DNA from: Liriodendron chinense
Taxonomy: Eukaryota; Streptophyta; Magnoliopsida; Magnoliales; Magnoliaceae
Length of the DNA: 64,000 nucleotides
NCBI GenBank assembly: GCA_003013855.2
Contig: ML058392.1
Span: 2,046,001-2,110,000 of the forward strand
Direction of reading: 5' to 3'
The position numbers were made by a program, and so were the translations under genes. Below the pieces are notes generated by a model. That model had not been told where the DNA came from and ran no database searches. It saw only the letters and a list, made by a program, of their open reading frames with translations. Below, piece after piece: positions 46,165 to 58,299 of the stretch (positions within the stretch are counted from its first letter, which is position 1; each line of letters starts with the position of its first letter).

Positions 46165-46275
46165 GATCGATCGACCAGGTTTGTCGATCGATCGACAACA
46201 AAAAAATTTATCTAGTGAGCTCTCTGAACTATTCCTTAAGTTTTTGATCGATCAATCGGGACGGTCGATCGATCG
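46165..46275. repeat. Paired CGATCGATCGAC palindromes
   Basis: TCGATCGATCGAC occurs twice at about 46166-46198 with a 7-8-bp spacer, and a second variant pair (TCGATCGATCAATC / TCGATCGATCGATG) occurs at about 46245-46275. An earlier single TCGATCGAACGA lies at about 46093. Confidence 0.85.
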
Positions 46276-46379
46276 ATGATGGTGAATGTTGTCTTCGGTT
46301 GGGCTCCTTCTTATGGTTCAGACGAATCATATAAGCGTCTGTGACCCATTCTACATCAGTCCCCTCCACTTCAAAAGAA

Positions 46380-47375
46380 CTCAACTCGAGTTCTCGTCCA
46401 GCTTTGGCTTATGATTCTCGTACATGTCTGCGATGTTGAAAGTATGCAAGATCTCCATGTCATTTGGAAGATTAACAACATAAGCATTGTCATTAATCTT
46501 ATAGAGGATTGGCACTGGTCCAATCTTTTTGTTCTTCAGCTTATTGTACGTCCTAGTTGAAAATCACTCCTTACTCAAATGAACCATGACGTTGTCACCC
46601 ATTTTGAACACCTTCGAACATCAATGCTTGTCAGCCTGCTCCTTATACTTATCGTTCGAAGCATGTAATTTGGCATGAACATCTGCATGAATGCCCATGA
46701 TTTGGTCTTCCGTATGTTCTGTTGCAATACTCATGCCCAGGAGTTTGGACAAAGGGACCAAATCAACCGTGTGGTGGGGCACTTGTCCATATACAATCTG
46801 GAATGAGGTCTTCCCTGGCGAGCAGTTCACCATGTTATTAAAGGCGAACTCTACCTAAGATAAGGCCAAATCCCATTGTTTTGGCTTGTAACCTAAGATA
46901 CACCGAATGAGGTTTCCTAACGTATGATTTACAACTTCAGTCTGTCCATGTGTCTGCGGGTGGTAGGTACTGCTAAACTGAAGTCGTGTGTCGAATCGTT
47001 TCCACAAAGTCATCTAAAATGGTTGATGAACTTTGTGTCATGATTGGAAGTAATGGATTTAAGAACCCCGTGCAACTGCAAGATCTCTTTAAAGAATAAG
47101 TTGGCCACATGTGTCGCATCGAGAGTCTTCTTGCATAGGATGAAGTGTGTCATTTTAAAAACTAATCTACCACCGCGAACACCGAATCCATCCCGCGTTG
47201 TATCTGTGAGAGACCAATTATGAAGTCTATTGATAGGTCCTCCCAAGGGTTGTTAGGCATAGGCAACGGAGTGTAGAGACCGGTATTCTGAGACTGTCCC
47301 TTAGAAGTATGACATATATGATAGTGTTGCACCACCTTTCCCATGTCACGTATCAATTGCGGCCAATAATACAGC
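46380..47375 (-). pseudogene. Second Gypsy element: integrase
   Basis: Read on minus: finger residues HYHICHTSKG, core SIDFIIGLSQ (first Asp), HDTKFINHF (second Asp kept) and a TEVVNHTLGN-type Glu block near 46940. The C-terminal SFQIVYGQVPHHTVDLVPLSK and ADKH follow, then the VVNLPNDMEI-HTFNIADMYE tail that ends plant chromovirus-type polyproteins. No clear chromodomain is readable. Broken by several frameshifts and stops. It would insert cDNA into the nucleus. Confidence 0.85.
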
Positions 47376-47436
47376 TCCTCTACAAGAACTCTTGTCTTGT
47401 CTTACCCTAGATGTACCCTGAGGTCATCTCAGAACT

Positions 47437-48765
47437 CTAGGGAATGCATAGTTGATTTCCCTTGAATAGGAAACTATCTTGGATATGGAGGTCGTTGGGA
47501 TAACCCTCTCGGCATCTAGACCATGCTTCCTTGAAGTCCTCATCTTCTGCATATAACTCATTGAGGCAGTTAAATCCAACAACCTCATTACTCATCATGA
47601 CCAATAGTGATGCTTGATGACTCAGTGCATTGGCTACCTTGTTCTGCTTTCCTACCTTGTGCTTCATGGAGAACGTGAATTCCTGCAAAAATGAAATCCA
47701 TCTAGGATGCAAAAAATTCACATTAGCTTGGTTATTGATAAATTTCAGCGCTTGATGGTCAGTGTATAGGACGAATTCCCACTGAATGAAGGTAGTGGCG
47801 CCAATGTCGCAGTGCCTGGACCACTACATACAACTCAAGCTCATATGTTGACCGCTTCTTCCATTCATCATTGAGCTTGAAGGTTACCTAGCTTCCTGGG
47901 ATAAAATTCTCCCAATCCTGACATACGAGGCAGTCACACTCAATCTCGAACAGTTTTTCAAAACTGAGAAGTACTAGAACTAACATTATGGACAATCAAT
48001 GCTTGATTTCAGCGAAGCTTCTGTTAGCCCCTTCTGTTCAACAATCCTTTCTTCGTGTAATTGGTGATTGAAGCTACAATGGTAATGAAATTTCACATGA
48101 ATCGATGATAGAACGTTACTAACCCATGAAAACTCCGAACCTCATGAATGTTTGTCGGGGTTGGCTATTCTTGGATAACTTGAACCTTCTCATCGTCCAC
48201 ACGGATGCCCGTGGACGTCACAACAAATCTAAAAAATAGAAAACTCTCAGTTAAGAAACTGCACTTCTTTAGATTTAAGTATAGTTTATTGTCTACTAGG
48301 ACCTGTAACACCTGCCTGAGATGCTCCATGTGATCTTCTTCGCTTTGGCTATAAATCAATATGTCATCGAAGTAAACCACTACAAACCACCCAATAAACG
48401 ACTTCAGAACTTGATTAATCAATCGCATAAAAGTGCTTGGCGCATTCGATAGACCGAAGGGCATAACCAACCATTCATATAACCCCTCATTGGTCTTAAA
48501 TGTCATTTTCCATTCATCACCTGGCCTGATTCATATCTGATGGTAGGCGCTTCACAAGTACAGCTTGGAAAACAACTTGGCCCCTTCGATTATGTCTAGC
48601 ATGTCATCCAACCACGGTATTGGGAACTGGTATTTGATATTAATCTTATTAATTTTTCGGCTGTCAACAAACATGCGCCAACTCCCGTCCTTCTTTGGGG
48701 TTAATAATGTTGGCACAATGTATGGAATCATGCTTTCTCTCAATAGACCCTTACGAATCAATTCC
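47437..48765 (-). pseudogene. Second Gypsy element: RT and RNase H
   Basis: 48552-48761 gives GLLRESMIPYIVPTLLTPKK and RMFVDSRKINKI. 48165-48506 gives EWLVMPFGLSNAPSTFMRLI, the YFDDILIYS active site and LNLKKCSFL. 47437-47721 is the RNase H tail (HKVGKQNKVANALSHQ). The RNase H core (about 47720-47950) is present but broken. The single RNase H differs from the Tat element. Confidence 0.9.
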
Positions 48766-48999
48766 TCTACTTATCCTTAAAGGATCCCGCACTTCTTCAA
48801 ACCCATCTGATAGTGAGGACGGTTGGGTAAGCTAGCCCTTGGGGAGGACGGTTGGGCAAGCTAGCCCTTGGGACAAGGTCGATGTGATGTTGGATGTCCC
48901 GTATGGGGGGCAATCCATCGAGTAACTCTTCGGGCCAGATTTCCATGAATTAGTTCAACAATGGCCTTAAACTTAAAGGAATGTCCAAGGGCTCCGATT

Positions 49000-50745
49000 C
49001 CTTGCCCTTTATAACTACGACGTACACCTTGCCGGTTTTCTTGAATTCTTCCACAGAATCCCGAATGGTTAGGAGAGAGATCCCCTCCACTTTAGAAGCT
49101 TCAAGGGTAGTTCTTTGGTGTCATAGGGGCAAGGATTATTTTACAACCATCCTTAACGAAGACACAGATATTGTCTCGTCCTCGGTGGGTCGCATCATGG
49201 TCTGATTCCCATGGTTGACTGAGCAACGTATGGCAAAATTCCATGTCGACTACATCACAAACTATGTGATCCTTGTAATTTCTACTAATAGAAAATGAGA
49301 TAGTGCATTATTCAGTTACCTTGGTCTCGTTCAACTTTTTTATCCAACCGATCGAATAAGGGGAGGGATGTTTTACCCTTGGTAGCCGCAACTCATCCAC
49401 CACCTTCGAGATGATGTTCTCGTTGTTACCACTATCTATGATTACATCACAGACCTTTCCGTTAACGGTACATTGCATGCGGAATATGTTATGTTATTGC
49501 TAGTGCACCTCCTTCCTCAGAGTATATAGGAGTCGCCTCATGACTAGTGACTTATCGTGATCCTCGACCACCCAACTCTTATCACCTATCTCTTCCTCAG
49601 CGGCTGGTTTGTTCTCATCAAATCCTAAGCCTCATTCCACTATCTTATATTCAATGTCCTCTTCATTGATGGCTAAGTCGGTTGTGGGGCATTGATGACA
49701 AAAATTAGAGAAGTGACCCAGCTAGCCACATCGAAAGCAATGATCAGGTATCAAACGACCATAGGGGTTCAGAATTTTACTCTGGCCCACTGTCGTTGGT
49801 GTTGTGCATTGGGGCCTAGATGGGCTGCTCCCTGTCTCATGGTTTGCAACTGTTGGAGGTTTAGAACACCCTCTTACTGATTCATTTCCCTTTGCAAACA
49901 CTGCGTCTTGTGCATGACCCATTGTGGGAGCCTTCGCAGTAGGGTATGTCCGAATAGTGGCCCTTTGAAGTTGCGTTTCCCCCCTACTGGCCAATTAGAC
50001 TGCTTCATTCATAGTCTAGACTGGATATATCTGAACCTGATCTTGAATTGTTAACCGTAAGTTGCCAATGAAAAACGCCACTTTCTGCGATTCGGTCTCC
50101 TTCAAGTCCTTCCATGTTAACAACCACTGGAACTCCTCGGTGTGTTTTACCACCGGTCGATTTTCATGCCAGCAATTCTGGTATTATTGAAACAATACCT
50201 CACCGTAGTCACTTAGGAGGAATTGGGCTAAAAAAAAATGCTTCATCCTCTTCCATGATCGGATGGGTGCCTTCATCTGTTGGGTACGTGTAAGTTGTAA
50301 TTGTTCCCACCATGCTGAAGCATCGCCTTTTAACTTCTAGGTGACTAGCTTCACCTTCTTCTTGTCTAGCACTTCCATACAGTCAAAGAAGCACTCGACT
50401 TCCACCAGCCAATCAACAAACTCTTCTATACACAATAGGCTGTTAAAACTTGGAAGATCGGCCTTCCCTCTATAATCCCGATGGCCTGATCCATCCAATC
50501 TTCCCCACGTACGAGTACGAGTTGTCAGGCAACCACCTCGCCGACTTCCTCGTCACTGGAGCTTGATTCATCTGGAGTACTCCTGCAATTTGCTGCAAGG
50601 AACACTCTACGAGCAACTTGATTGCGTTGTACAATGATCACGGGAGGTTGAACATTGCCTTGAGCATGGGGTAAAATTAGCGCATCCGTAAGACGATCAA
50701 GGGTTGTTTGTAACCCTTGTAAAGCTTGCTCAATCCAGTAGTTTT
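49000..50745 (-). pseudogene. Second Gypsy element: gag and protease
   Basis: From right to left: a gag N-terminus starting abruptly at about 50745 (EQALQGLQTTLDRLTDALI), the capsid-like domain near 50150-50460 (KGDASAWWEQLQL), a zinc knuckle HCFRCG-LGHFSNFC (C-x2-C-x4-H-x4-C, about 49700-49745, one stop inside), and an aspartic protease VIIDSGNNENII near 49425-49455. Many TAG/TAA. The usual start codon and 5' LTR are missing, because the sequence passes straight into Athila-type coding DNA. Confidence 0.82.
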
Positions 50746-51284
50746 CAATTACACATGATATGGTTGGGCTACTAAGATCCTTGTATTTCTAGGGCACATC
50801 CTATTTAATGATGGCACTTACTTTTTTCATAAAAAAAAAAAAGATTTTCTTTTGCGCATTGTGCCTTCTCTTAACCGTACAAAGGTCCTTTAGAAATTTG
50901 ATGTATGATGGTATTTGTCTTATGTCATCCAACAAGGGGACGTTGATATTCACCTGTTTAAAAACCTCTAAGATATCTTGAGTGTTGTTTAGAGGTTTGG
51001 GTGGAATCAACCGTTGTGAAAACGGAGCTACAGGACTATATTCTTTCTTTGGTTCTTTCTCATGTGGAGTAGTGCTAGGTTCATCATCTCCCTCAGACTT
51101 TACCGGATCCTTAGGTTTTGTAGCCTTCATCAGAATAGATTTTTCAATTTTTTTACTACTCCTAAGAGTGGTGATGGACTGAACATGATCCATGTTTAGG
51201 AGGATGAGCTAGAACTACCAATCTCAAATTTGGTATTTTGAATTAGGAAGAGGTTAAGCAGGAAGTGTGCCCTTCTCCCTAATA

Positions 51285-53200
51285 CTTAAGTACGATTCTG
51301 AAATTACGCCTTTTGGATCAACATACTTGTAGAGCAACTAGTATTATGGCTAAGTCCTAGAGGGGGAGTGATTAGGAAATTTTAAAATCTTTTCACCTAC
51401 TTAATAGTTTTATCAAATTAAACTAAGTAAGCATTAACACTTCGTCTTCCAAGCCTAAGTGGGTCCAATCACGAGGCTAGCATATTATAAGCAATTAAAC
51501 AACCTAGCCTAAGCATGCATAGATAATCAAATGATTAAACAAATCAAGCTCCTAATCTATGCAACCTATGTAGACTAATGAGAATGGATTAATGAGCTCA
51601 AGTCTACACTACTAATGAAAATAAATCTTGTGTGTGTATGTGCCTATCTAGTGCCTAGCATACATTCCTATCAAGTATTCATTATTAAATAGTTAAACAT
51701 ATAATGCTAATATATCAATGTGCTGAATTCAATAACAAACACAAGCATGTATAGGGTTCGACTTTGAGTCTACTCCACTCCCGGTTCAAGTACTCAACCT
51801 CATTGATTACATCGGCATTCATTATTGGAGGTTTTAAATGAGGTTCACCTCTCAACCTTTACACGGAGGTTTTATAAGTTCACCTCTCAACTATAAACGG
51901 AGTTTTGGATAAAAGGCTAACTCTTAACCTAAACGAAGTTTTGGACATAGGCTAACTCTCAACCCAACGCACGTTCACTCCTGTGTCGGAGGCTCTCCCT
52001 TGGAGACTAATTTAGGCTCAACAAACGTGTCAAGGAACGACAACCGTCCCTGAATGTTTTGGCCTGACAAACGTGTCAAGGATTGACAAATGACCCTAGT
52101 TCGAGTTTGACAAACAAACTCTACACTTAACTCCCATAGGAAATTGAGTGGAAGGACTCTCAATAAAGACAACTTTATTTGTCGGATGAGCCCCTTGTTT
52201 AGCGTCACTTGGGGTTTCTTGATCTCCACTCTCTTGTGCTTTAATCAGCTTCCCTTACCTTCCCCGATCGTGTTGCCATTGTGTCGTCAATGCCTCAGCT
52301 ACACTTGATTAATCACCTTATAATTGATGCCTTTGAGATGCCCAAGGTGATAGGAGAGTAGGTTTGAAAACTATACAACTAATGGGAATGGGTTGCCTAG
52401 AGTTGTTTACCTACAACGATCTCATCATAGGGCTTTGGATAGAATTATAACTATCAAGCTTGATCCAAACTCTAGAATTCAAAGAGGGGCAAGATCATCT
52501 TCTTCTTTGAGCTTAGAATGCTCCATTCTTATGTAAAATCACAAGTAAGATGTCTTCTAAAGGTTAGGAATTGAGACTCTAATGATCTCCAACAATGGTG
52601 GCTTCAATCATCACAAAATGCCCCTCAAAACGAGCAATGCCTTTAAATAAGAAAGCCCCCAATGACTATAAAATGGCTCTGCCTAACCGGTAGGGCGACC
52701 GGTCGAATTGGGTGGCCTTTACAGAATGCTTGCTGTCTCTTTTAGATCGGTCGCCGACCGGTTGAACGACTGGTCGAGTTAAGCCCCGAGACAAGAATTT
52801 TCATGTGGAGCTCGCTGTCCATTTTGGGCCTTTTGTCGACTGGTCCGGCGACCGGTTGGATGACCGGTCTTTGCATGAAAATCTGTTGTTTCTTGTGTTT
52901 TGTTTTGCAGCAGTTCATGCAACCTCTTGGCCATATGTTTGGCGATCTTTTGGGACATCCTAGGACAATCTAAGATGACTAAGGGTATCCTAATGGTCAC
53001 GGTCATCTAGAGGTTATGATTTTGGTTTTGTTCAAGGTTCAAGGCTCACTAAGGCATCTCTTTTACCTGTTTCTTCTTCCTTAATGCAGTAGGTCCACTT
53101 GAGTCTTCGGTCTTCGTCTACTTTAAGCTCAACCGACACTAGACTTAATGACCTAAGTGATTGACAAACAAGGTATACTAGTATGCCACAGAAAAGTGCA
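51285..53200. mobile_element. 1.9-kb insertion in Athila gag with 6-bp TSD
   Basis: CTAATA stands at both edges (51279-51284 and 53201-53206). Gag reads in frame up to one edge and resumes in frame from the other, so the boundaries are secure. The insert begins CTTAAGTACG and ends GAAAAGTGCA, without inverted termini or TG/CA ends. About 51335-51470, with 'ctagagggggag' and 'cacttcgtcttccaagccta', is closely similar to 63860-64000. It has repeated GACCGGTCG sites at 52690-52880. No coding capacity was found. Class uncertain: a non-autonomous retroelement is possible. The 'tagagggggg...aatagg' motif is abundant in plant genomes. Confidence 0.78.
52690..52880. repeat. GACCGGTCG/GACTGGTCG palindrome cluster
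   Basis: Paired sites in three groups: GCGACCGGTCGA (about 52693), GGTCGCCGACCGGTTGA with GACTGGTCGA (about 52748-52775), and CGACTGGTCCGGCGACCGGT with GACCGGTC (about 52838-52872). Confidence 0.8.
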
Positions 53201-54319
53201 CTAATAGATTCAACCATCGCTATTGATGTTTTAAGATCATTAATGTCATGCAAGGTGGTTTGATTGAATCTAGCTTGTTCTTGCATAAACCCATCCAATT
53301 TCTGAGAATTGTTCTTGTTATACTAAGCTTGGACTTGTACAAATGCACCCAACATCTCCTTAAGGTTCGCCTTAAGTGTGATCACAAGAGATGACCCCAA
53401 CAAAGGTTGTCCTTGAGGGTTGTTGTTTATATTTACAGTCGGTCCATTCCTCCAACTGAAGTTTGGGTGGTCCTTCCAACTAGGATTGTACATGTTTGAT
53501 GTTATAAAACTAAATGGACATTGATAATTGTTTATGACATTTGATTGGTCATGTAAAAGCTCTTGAAACGCGGGGATTGTAGGACAATCATGCATCTCAT
53601 GCACATTGCTTGCACAAATTCCACAAATATTTTCAACATTCTCATTAGGTTTGACTGTCTCTACCTTCTTCAATTCCATGGCCTTAACCTTTCTAATGAG
53701 CTTAGCTAATCTTACATTAACACCATCTTCCTCCTTTAAGAGATAAATTCCTCCATTTTCCTTAAGTTGGGCCGATTTGGGATTTGTTGGCTTGAATGTA
53801 TCCCATGATTGCGCATTCTCAACCAACATATCAAAGTAATCCCACGCTTCATCGGCCTCTTTGTTCATGACTTCCCCATTATACATCATTTCTACGAATG
53901 GGCACATGGGAGAAGTTAGTCCATCGTGGAAAAAGCTTATTACCCGCCAAGTTTTGTAGCCATGATGTGGGCATGCATTTAAAAGATCTTTAGACCAATC
54001 CTAACATTGGAAGAAGGTTTCATCCTCTTTTTTGGTATAATTCATAATAGCCCGCTTCAACGTATTTGTTTTATGAATTGAGAGGAACTTTTTGAGGAAC
54101 TCCCGAGTCATCTCGACTCATGTACCTATTAATTATGGCCTCAAAGACTAAAGCCATGACTTAGCAAACGAAAATAATTTATGCCTTAAAGTGTCATCTG
54201 ACACATTAGCAAAGTGCAATATAGCTACTATCTCATCAAATTCTTTAAGGTGCAAATATGGACTTTCAGTATCTAGTACATGGAATTTAGTACGGAGTTG
54301 GATCACTCCAAGTTTGAAG

Positions 54320-54567
54320 TCCACATTCCCTGCATTATGGGGGAAGATCATGCAGAAAGGGGTGCTCGCTCTAGTAGGTTGAAGATAATCACATAGAGTC
54401 TTACCTTGAGGGACATTACCCACTTCTTTTTCTCCAATTTTTATCCACATTCCCTACATTATGGGGGAAGATCATGCAAGAAGGGGTGCTCGCTCTAGTG
54501 GGTTGAAGATAATCACATAAATTCCTACCTTGAGGAACATTACCCACTTCATTTTCTCCAATTTTTG
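54320..54567. repeat. 124-bp tandem duplication in Athila gag
   Basis: Two near-identical copies starting 54320 and 54444 ('tccacattccctgcattatg'). Since 124 is not a multiple of three, the duplication shifts the gag frame. Few differences separate the copies, so it is younger than the stops around it. Confidence 0.92.
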
Positions 54568-55029
54568 TTTGATTATCAACCTGAGCATGTTGATTTTGTT
54601 GATTGGCCATCAAATTTGGTTGATTCTCAGCCATATCTCTAGATAATTCAAACGTTCTCCAATGTTTTTTAACATGGCGTTGGATGGACAGTTCGTCAAC
54701 TAATCCTCCTTCACTTAGCAATCTGAGAGTGTGATCACAAACCCACTTGGGCAGGAACCACTCAAGCAAACCTAAATCTACTCTACTTTCTACTTCTATT
54801 AATAAACAAAAATTTTGAAGTAACTAAATAAGGAGAGTGAGAAGGATAATACCTGATTCGACAACCTAAGTTAGAATTCTGCAAAACTAGAACAAAAGCA
54901 AACAAAAATAAGTTAGTGTTCTAAATTGGAATAGAAATCCTAACCTATGAATCAAAACAAAAATTAATCTTATCTTAAAATAATCTTAATCACTAAACTA
55001 TTTCAGAGGAACACTGATAACAAATAAGA

Positions 55030-55047
55030 TCTCCACCAATGATGCTA
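55030..55047 (-). other. Athila primer-binding site, deaminated
   Basis: Preceded by AAGTTTT as in Athila elements, the minus strand has TAGCATCATTGGTGGAGA where Athila carries TGGCGCCGTTGCCGGGGA. It matches 11 of 18, with six of the seven differences being G-to-A or C-to-T. Confidence 0.55.
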
Positions 55048-55053
55048 AAAACT

Positions 55054-56280
55054 TGTTCACAACCTCGAGTGTAGGGCCGCGATGTAGTAATAATTCGGTT
55101 GAGACCGAGATCGCTCCTCAGGGATTTAGATGTAAAGTATTCTTCCAAAATAATTTAGACTTAGAATTGGATTAAGAACTAAATTAAAATTTAGATTTAA
55201 TATAGGTGATTGCGAAGACATACTTTAAAAGGGTTTGAAATTATAGAAAAAGATACTAGAGCGCTAAGGATCCACTTATAATTTGATCTATAACTCAAAC
55301 TAGAATCGAAGTCCTATCCTATCCAGCTGGATAATGAAGTAGTTAAATCAAATTTCAAAAATCCCACAAAGATTAGAACTTTGATTGAACTAGTTCCCAC
55401 ATTAAGAACCAAGCTATTGATCGCAGGAAATCCAAAGCATCTACCGTGCCCGTAATCTATGACATATCAATTAATTTTACAGATCAATCTCTTGCGAAAC
55501 ATGTAAGATCATAGCTTTAATCTTTCTAAGCATCCATTGAGCTTGGAGTCATTAATAGATCAAAGTATAATTAAAACTAGAATTTTATTCAAACTTAAAA
55601 TCAATCAAAAGTTCAACATTAAATCCATAATTCGAATCTCAATAAAACTAAAGCATAAAAAATAAACTACAAGCTTCCCCTCTTAGCATAGCCAAGAGGA
55701 TTAGTTCATAACTAACATCCTTGAACTAAACTTCTTCAAAAACATAAAAACAAAATTAAAAACTAGAAGAAAAGAGAGAAATCCGAATTAGAACTCTTCC
55801 ACTGTCGAAACCCTATGTTCCTTCACATCATAAATGCCTTTAGAAGCTTGGGAGACACCTTTTTATATAGAAAAATTTGTTACCGTCTCTTGAAATTGCG
55901 TAAGATTTTCGCACCAATGTCGGTTGCCGGCCGGTCGACCATAGGTGTCGGCTGGTTGACAGGTCAGTTGTCCTGGTCGATAACTAAATTCCAAACTTCA
56001 TATGCATTATCAATCGGTCGACCAGAGGTGTCGGCTGATCAATTTCTTCAGAAAGTATACAACGACTTCAGCCTTAAAATATGATTTTTCTCCCTTAATT
56101 CGGTTGGTCGACACATGTTGTTGGCCGGTCGATTTGGGATGTCGGCCAATCAATAAATCAATCGCCAGGTCGAATTTGACTGTTTCTTTGAGATTTCTTC
56201 TGCAATCTTTCTTTCTTCTTTCACCTTTTGGCTTGGCTTAGCTTGACTTCCAACCATCTTCAAATGTATAAAATTAAGCT
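55054..56280 (-). mobile_element. Athila-type 5' LTR (outer end not determined)
   Basis: The inner end TGTTCACAAC at 55054 adjoins the primer-binding region. No coding sequence. A cluster of GGTCGACC-type sites lies at 55915-56165 in its outer part. The outer end is not fixed, as no TSD could be paired. Confidence 0.5.
55915..56165. repeat. GGTCGACC palindrome cluster
   Basis: CCGGTCGACC (about 55931), CGGTCGACCAGAGGTGTCGG (about 56013) and GGTTGGTCGACAC with GGCCGGTCGATT (about 56101-56136). Each pair is linked by a 10-12-bp spacer containing 'ggtgtcggc' or similar. Confidence 0.8.
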
Positions 56281-57390
56281 TTATTATCTCTCAATTCCCT
56301 ATAAACATGAAAACATACTTAAGTTAGTTCATTAGTCAAATTGTTTCATGTAAATATAGCATGAAATTGGAAATAAATATGCACTATTCTAGGTTTAATA
56401 AATGTGTAAGACTTTAAGGTTCCTTTCAAATTGATCGAATCTTATCCATACATTCCTTCATAGTGTGTCCTCTAACTAGATGCATGTATGGTTGGAGAAC
56501 ATGATTCCTAAATTGATGGCCTTTTGTTGTATAGTTTGTTTGTATGTTTCTCTTCCTTACAACATTATAAATATATTTTGAAAAGAAAATGAGAATTTTT
56601 ATTTTCCTTTTACTTACCTTAATTTTTGTTCCATATTACAGGTATTTTGAATGCGTGGGCCCACTTTAATAGCCCACTTGATGATTAGTTTACCCTAAGA
56701 ATTGGCTTAACTATTCATCTACATTGGCTTAAAAAAAGTAGCATGCCTTGTGCCAAGATTAATTATGTGTTAATCCAATTTTAGAATGATTCCCTATTCC
56801 TAGCTTTGCTTAGTATGAATATGTAACTTCTTACCTGTAATAATGTACATGTTACCTAAACATGGAAATTAAGTTACCTGTAAGTAACTTACAACTTACA
56901 TTTAAATAGGATTACTTGTAATTTACTTTCACCTGTAACTTATAACTAAAAAAACTTACAAGCATCTAAACACGTCCTTAAACTCTCTAGATCGTGAAAT
57001 TCCGTAGATTGGTGGTAAACCCTAAATTAAGGTCATTCTTAAGATCCTTATCTCAGAAAAAGCATGCATTTTTTTATCAATTTGATCATTGAACAAGTTT
57101 TAATTGAACTATGTCAGACATCCTTTTTTTTTTTTTTTATATGGCCCATAAAAAGTACGAACACTATTTGAATGTTTAAACATTTATACCTTTTTAATTG
57201 GTTTCAAAAGGGGCTATGACATTTAGATATTCAAAGAACATGAGGAGACATTTTAAACAAAGTTAAGATTATTTTGAAAACTAAAAAAATATGGTTGTTA
57301 CTGGTTAAAGTGAGCAACATTTAATATTTTACATGTAAGAAGTGGTTATTCAACTCAAGCAGCCCGCTCTCCCCTTCTCTACCCCTTGTG
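56281..57390. other. AT-rich, nothing recognised
   Basis: T-run near 57125-57140. No frame of interest on either strand. Confidence 0.45.
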
Positions 57391-57392
57391 TG

Positions 57393-58004
57393 TGTGAGCC
57401 CACCCTGATGTTTGGATTATATATGCTCTATCCATTGGTTATGGTAGCTCACGATGAGCTAAAATAAGGAGGCAAATTCAAAGTACAATGGGCCACAAGA
57501 CAAGAACAATGTGTATTAAATGCCTATTATTGAGTTAACATGGAGGCCCATGTGTGGTGCATGTGAGGTCTTAATGCATGACTCAATGGCAAACCCACTG
57601 TGTTTCTACACTGAATCCATGGATTTGAGTGCCCACGTCAGGTGTTATATGGTGTGTGTGCCTGTAAAAAAAAAAAAAAAAATTTAACATGGAGGCCAAA
57701 GAAGTTTCGAATCAAGCTTAATTTGTGTTATCCCTTCGTCTAAGGAGTAATCACTTTATAAATGGTTTGGGTGGAATATAAACATCATTATATGCTCCAA
57801 GAAGATTTTAAAGTGGTTTAGGTGAAATATAAACATCATTGTATGCTTTAAGAAGATTTCAGTGGTGGGTGTTTCCATTCTATTTCATACTGTGTGGACC
57901 ACTTGAGTTTTAAATATGCCTTATTTTTTAATCAAGTCCTACCATGATCTAGTGAAAATGATGGATGGAGTGGATGTCACAAGGACATCATAGTGAGCGC
58001 AATA
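57393..58004. repeat. Fold-back element of the dispersed family, enlarged
   Basis: Left arm 'gagcccaccctgatgt...gatgagctaaaata' (57393-57460). Right arm 'ccatgatctagtg...gatggatgga...ggacatcatagtgagc' (57949-58004) is its diverged inverse. An A-run (about 57665-57682) with a GT-rich lead suggests a small insertion inside. Confidence 0.5.
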
Positions 58005-58027
58005 GAACTTATAGTTAGAGGCATATA

Positions 58028-58029
<2 letters not shown>

Positions 58030-58077
<48 letters not shown>

Positions 58078-58290
58078 CACCCCTCCCCTTAAACATTACA
58101 TGTGGCATACCTCTAATGTAAGTAAGTCAAACTAATTCATCCAAATAACCAACATTGCATGTGGACCTTTAATGTAACTCAAACTAATTCGTCCTAAATA
58201 ACCAACATTGCATGTGGACTTCTAATGTAACTCAAACTAATTCATCCAAATAACCAACATTACATGTGGCGTATAAGTAATTCAAATTGA
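58030..58290. repeat. (CT)22 microsatellite followed by 52-59-bp minisatellite
   Basis: CT run 58030-58074. Then 'acattgcatgtggac' units starting 58093, 58152, 58205 and 58257, each with 'aatgtaactcaaactaattc'. Non-coding. Confidence 0.85.
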
Positions 58291-58299
58291 TCCATCCAA

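Larger units (their letters stand above)
45800..46330 (-). mobile_element. 3' LTR-like end of the second Gypsy element
   Basis: Downstream of the Gypsy integrase on minus. It holds a TATA-like palindrome GTATTTAAATAC (45985-45996) and the paired CGATCGATCGAC sites (46080-46275). No matching 5' LTR is present. Confidence 0.5.
50745..54634 (-). pseudogene. Athila-type Gypsy gag, interrupted
   Basis: The ATG at 54632-54634 (MAENQPN...) begins gag: CDYLQPTRASTPSCMIFPHN; LKEFDEIVAILHFANVSDD; EEDGVNVRLAKLIRKV-type linker; the finger CGICASNVHEMHDCP (C-x2-C-x4-H-x4-C); and NMYNPSWKDHPNFSWRN, a signature Athila block. After the 51285-53200 insertion it resumes with EKGTLPA and VQSITTLRSSKK, ILEVFKQVNINVPLLDDIRQIP and YIKFLKDL. 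It ends near 50745 where the other Gypsy gag begins. Damage: a 124-bp duplication, stops, the insertion and loss of protease-pol. It would form the particle shell. Confidence 0.88.
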
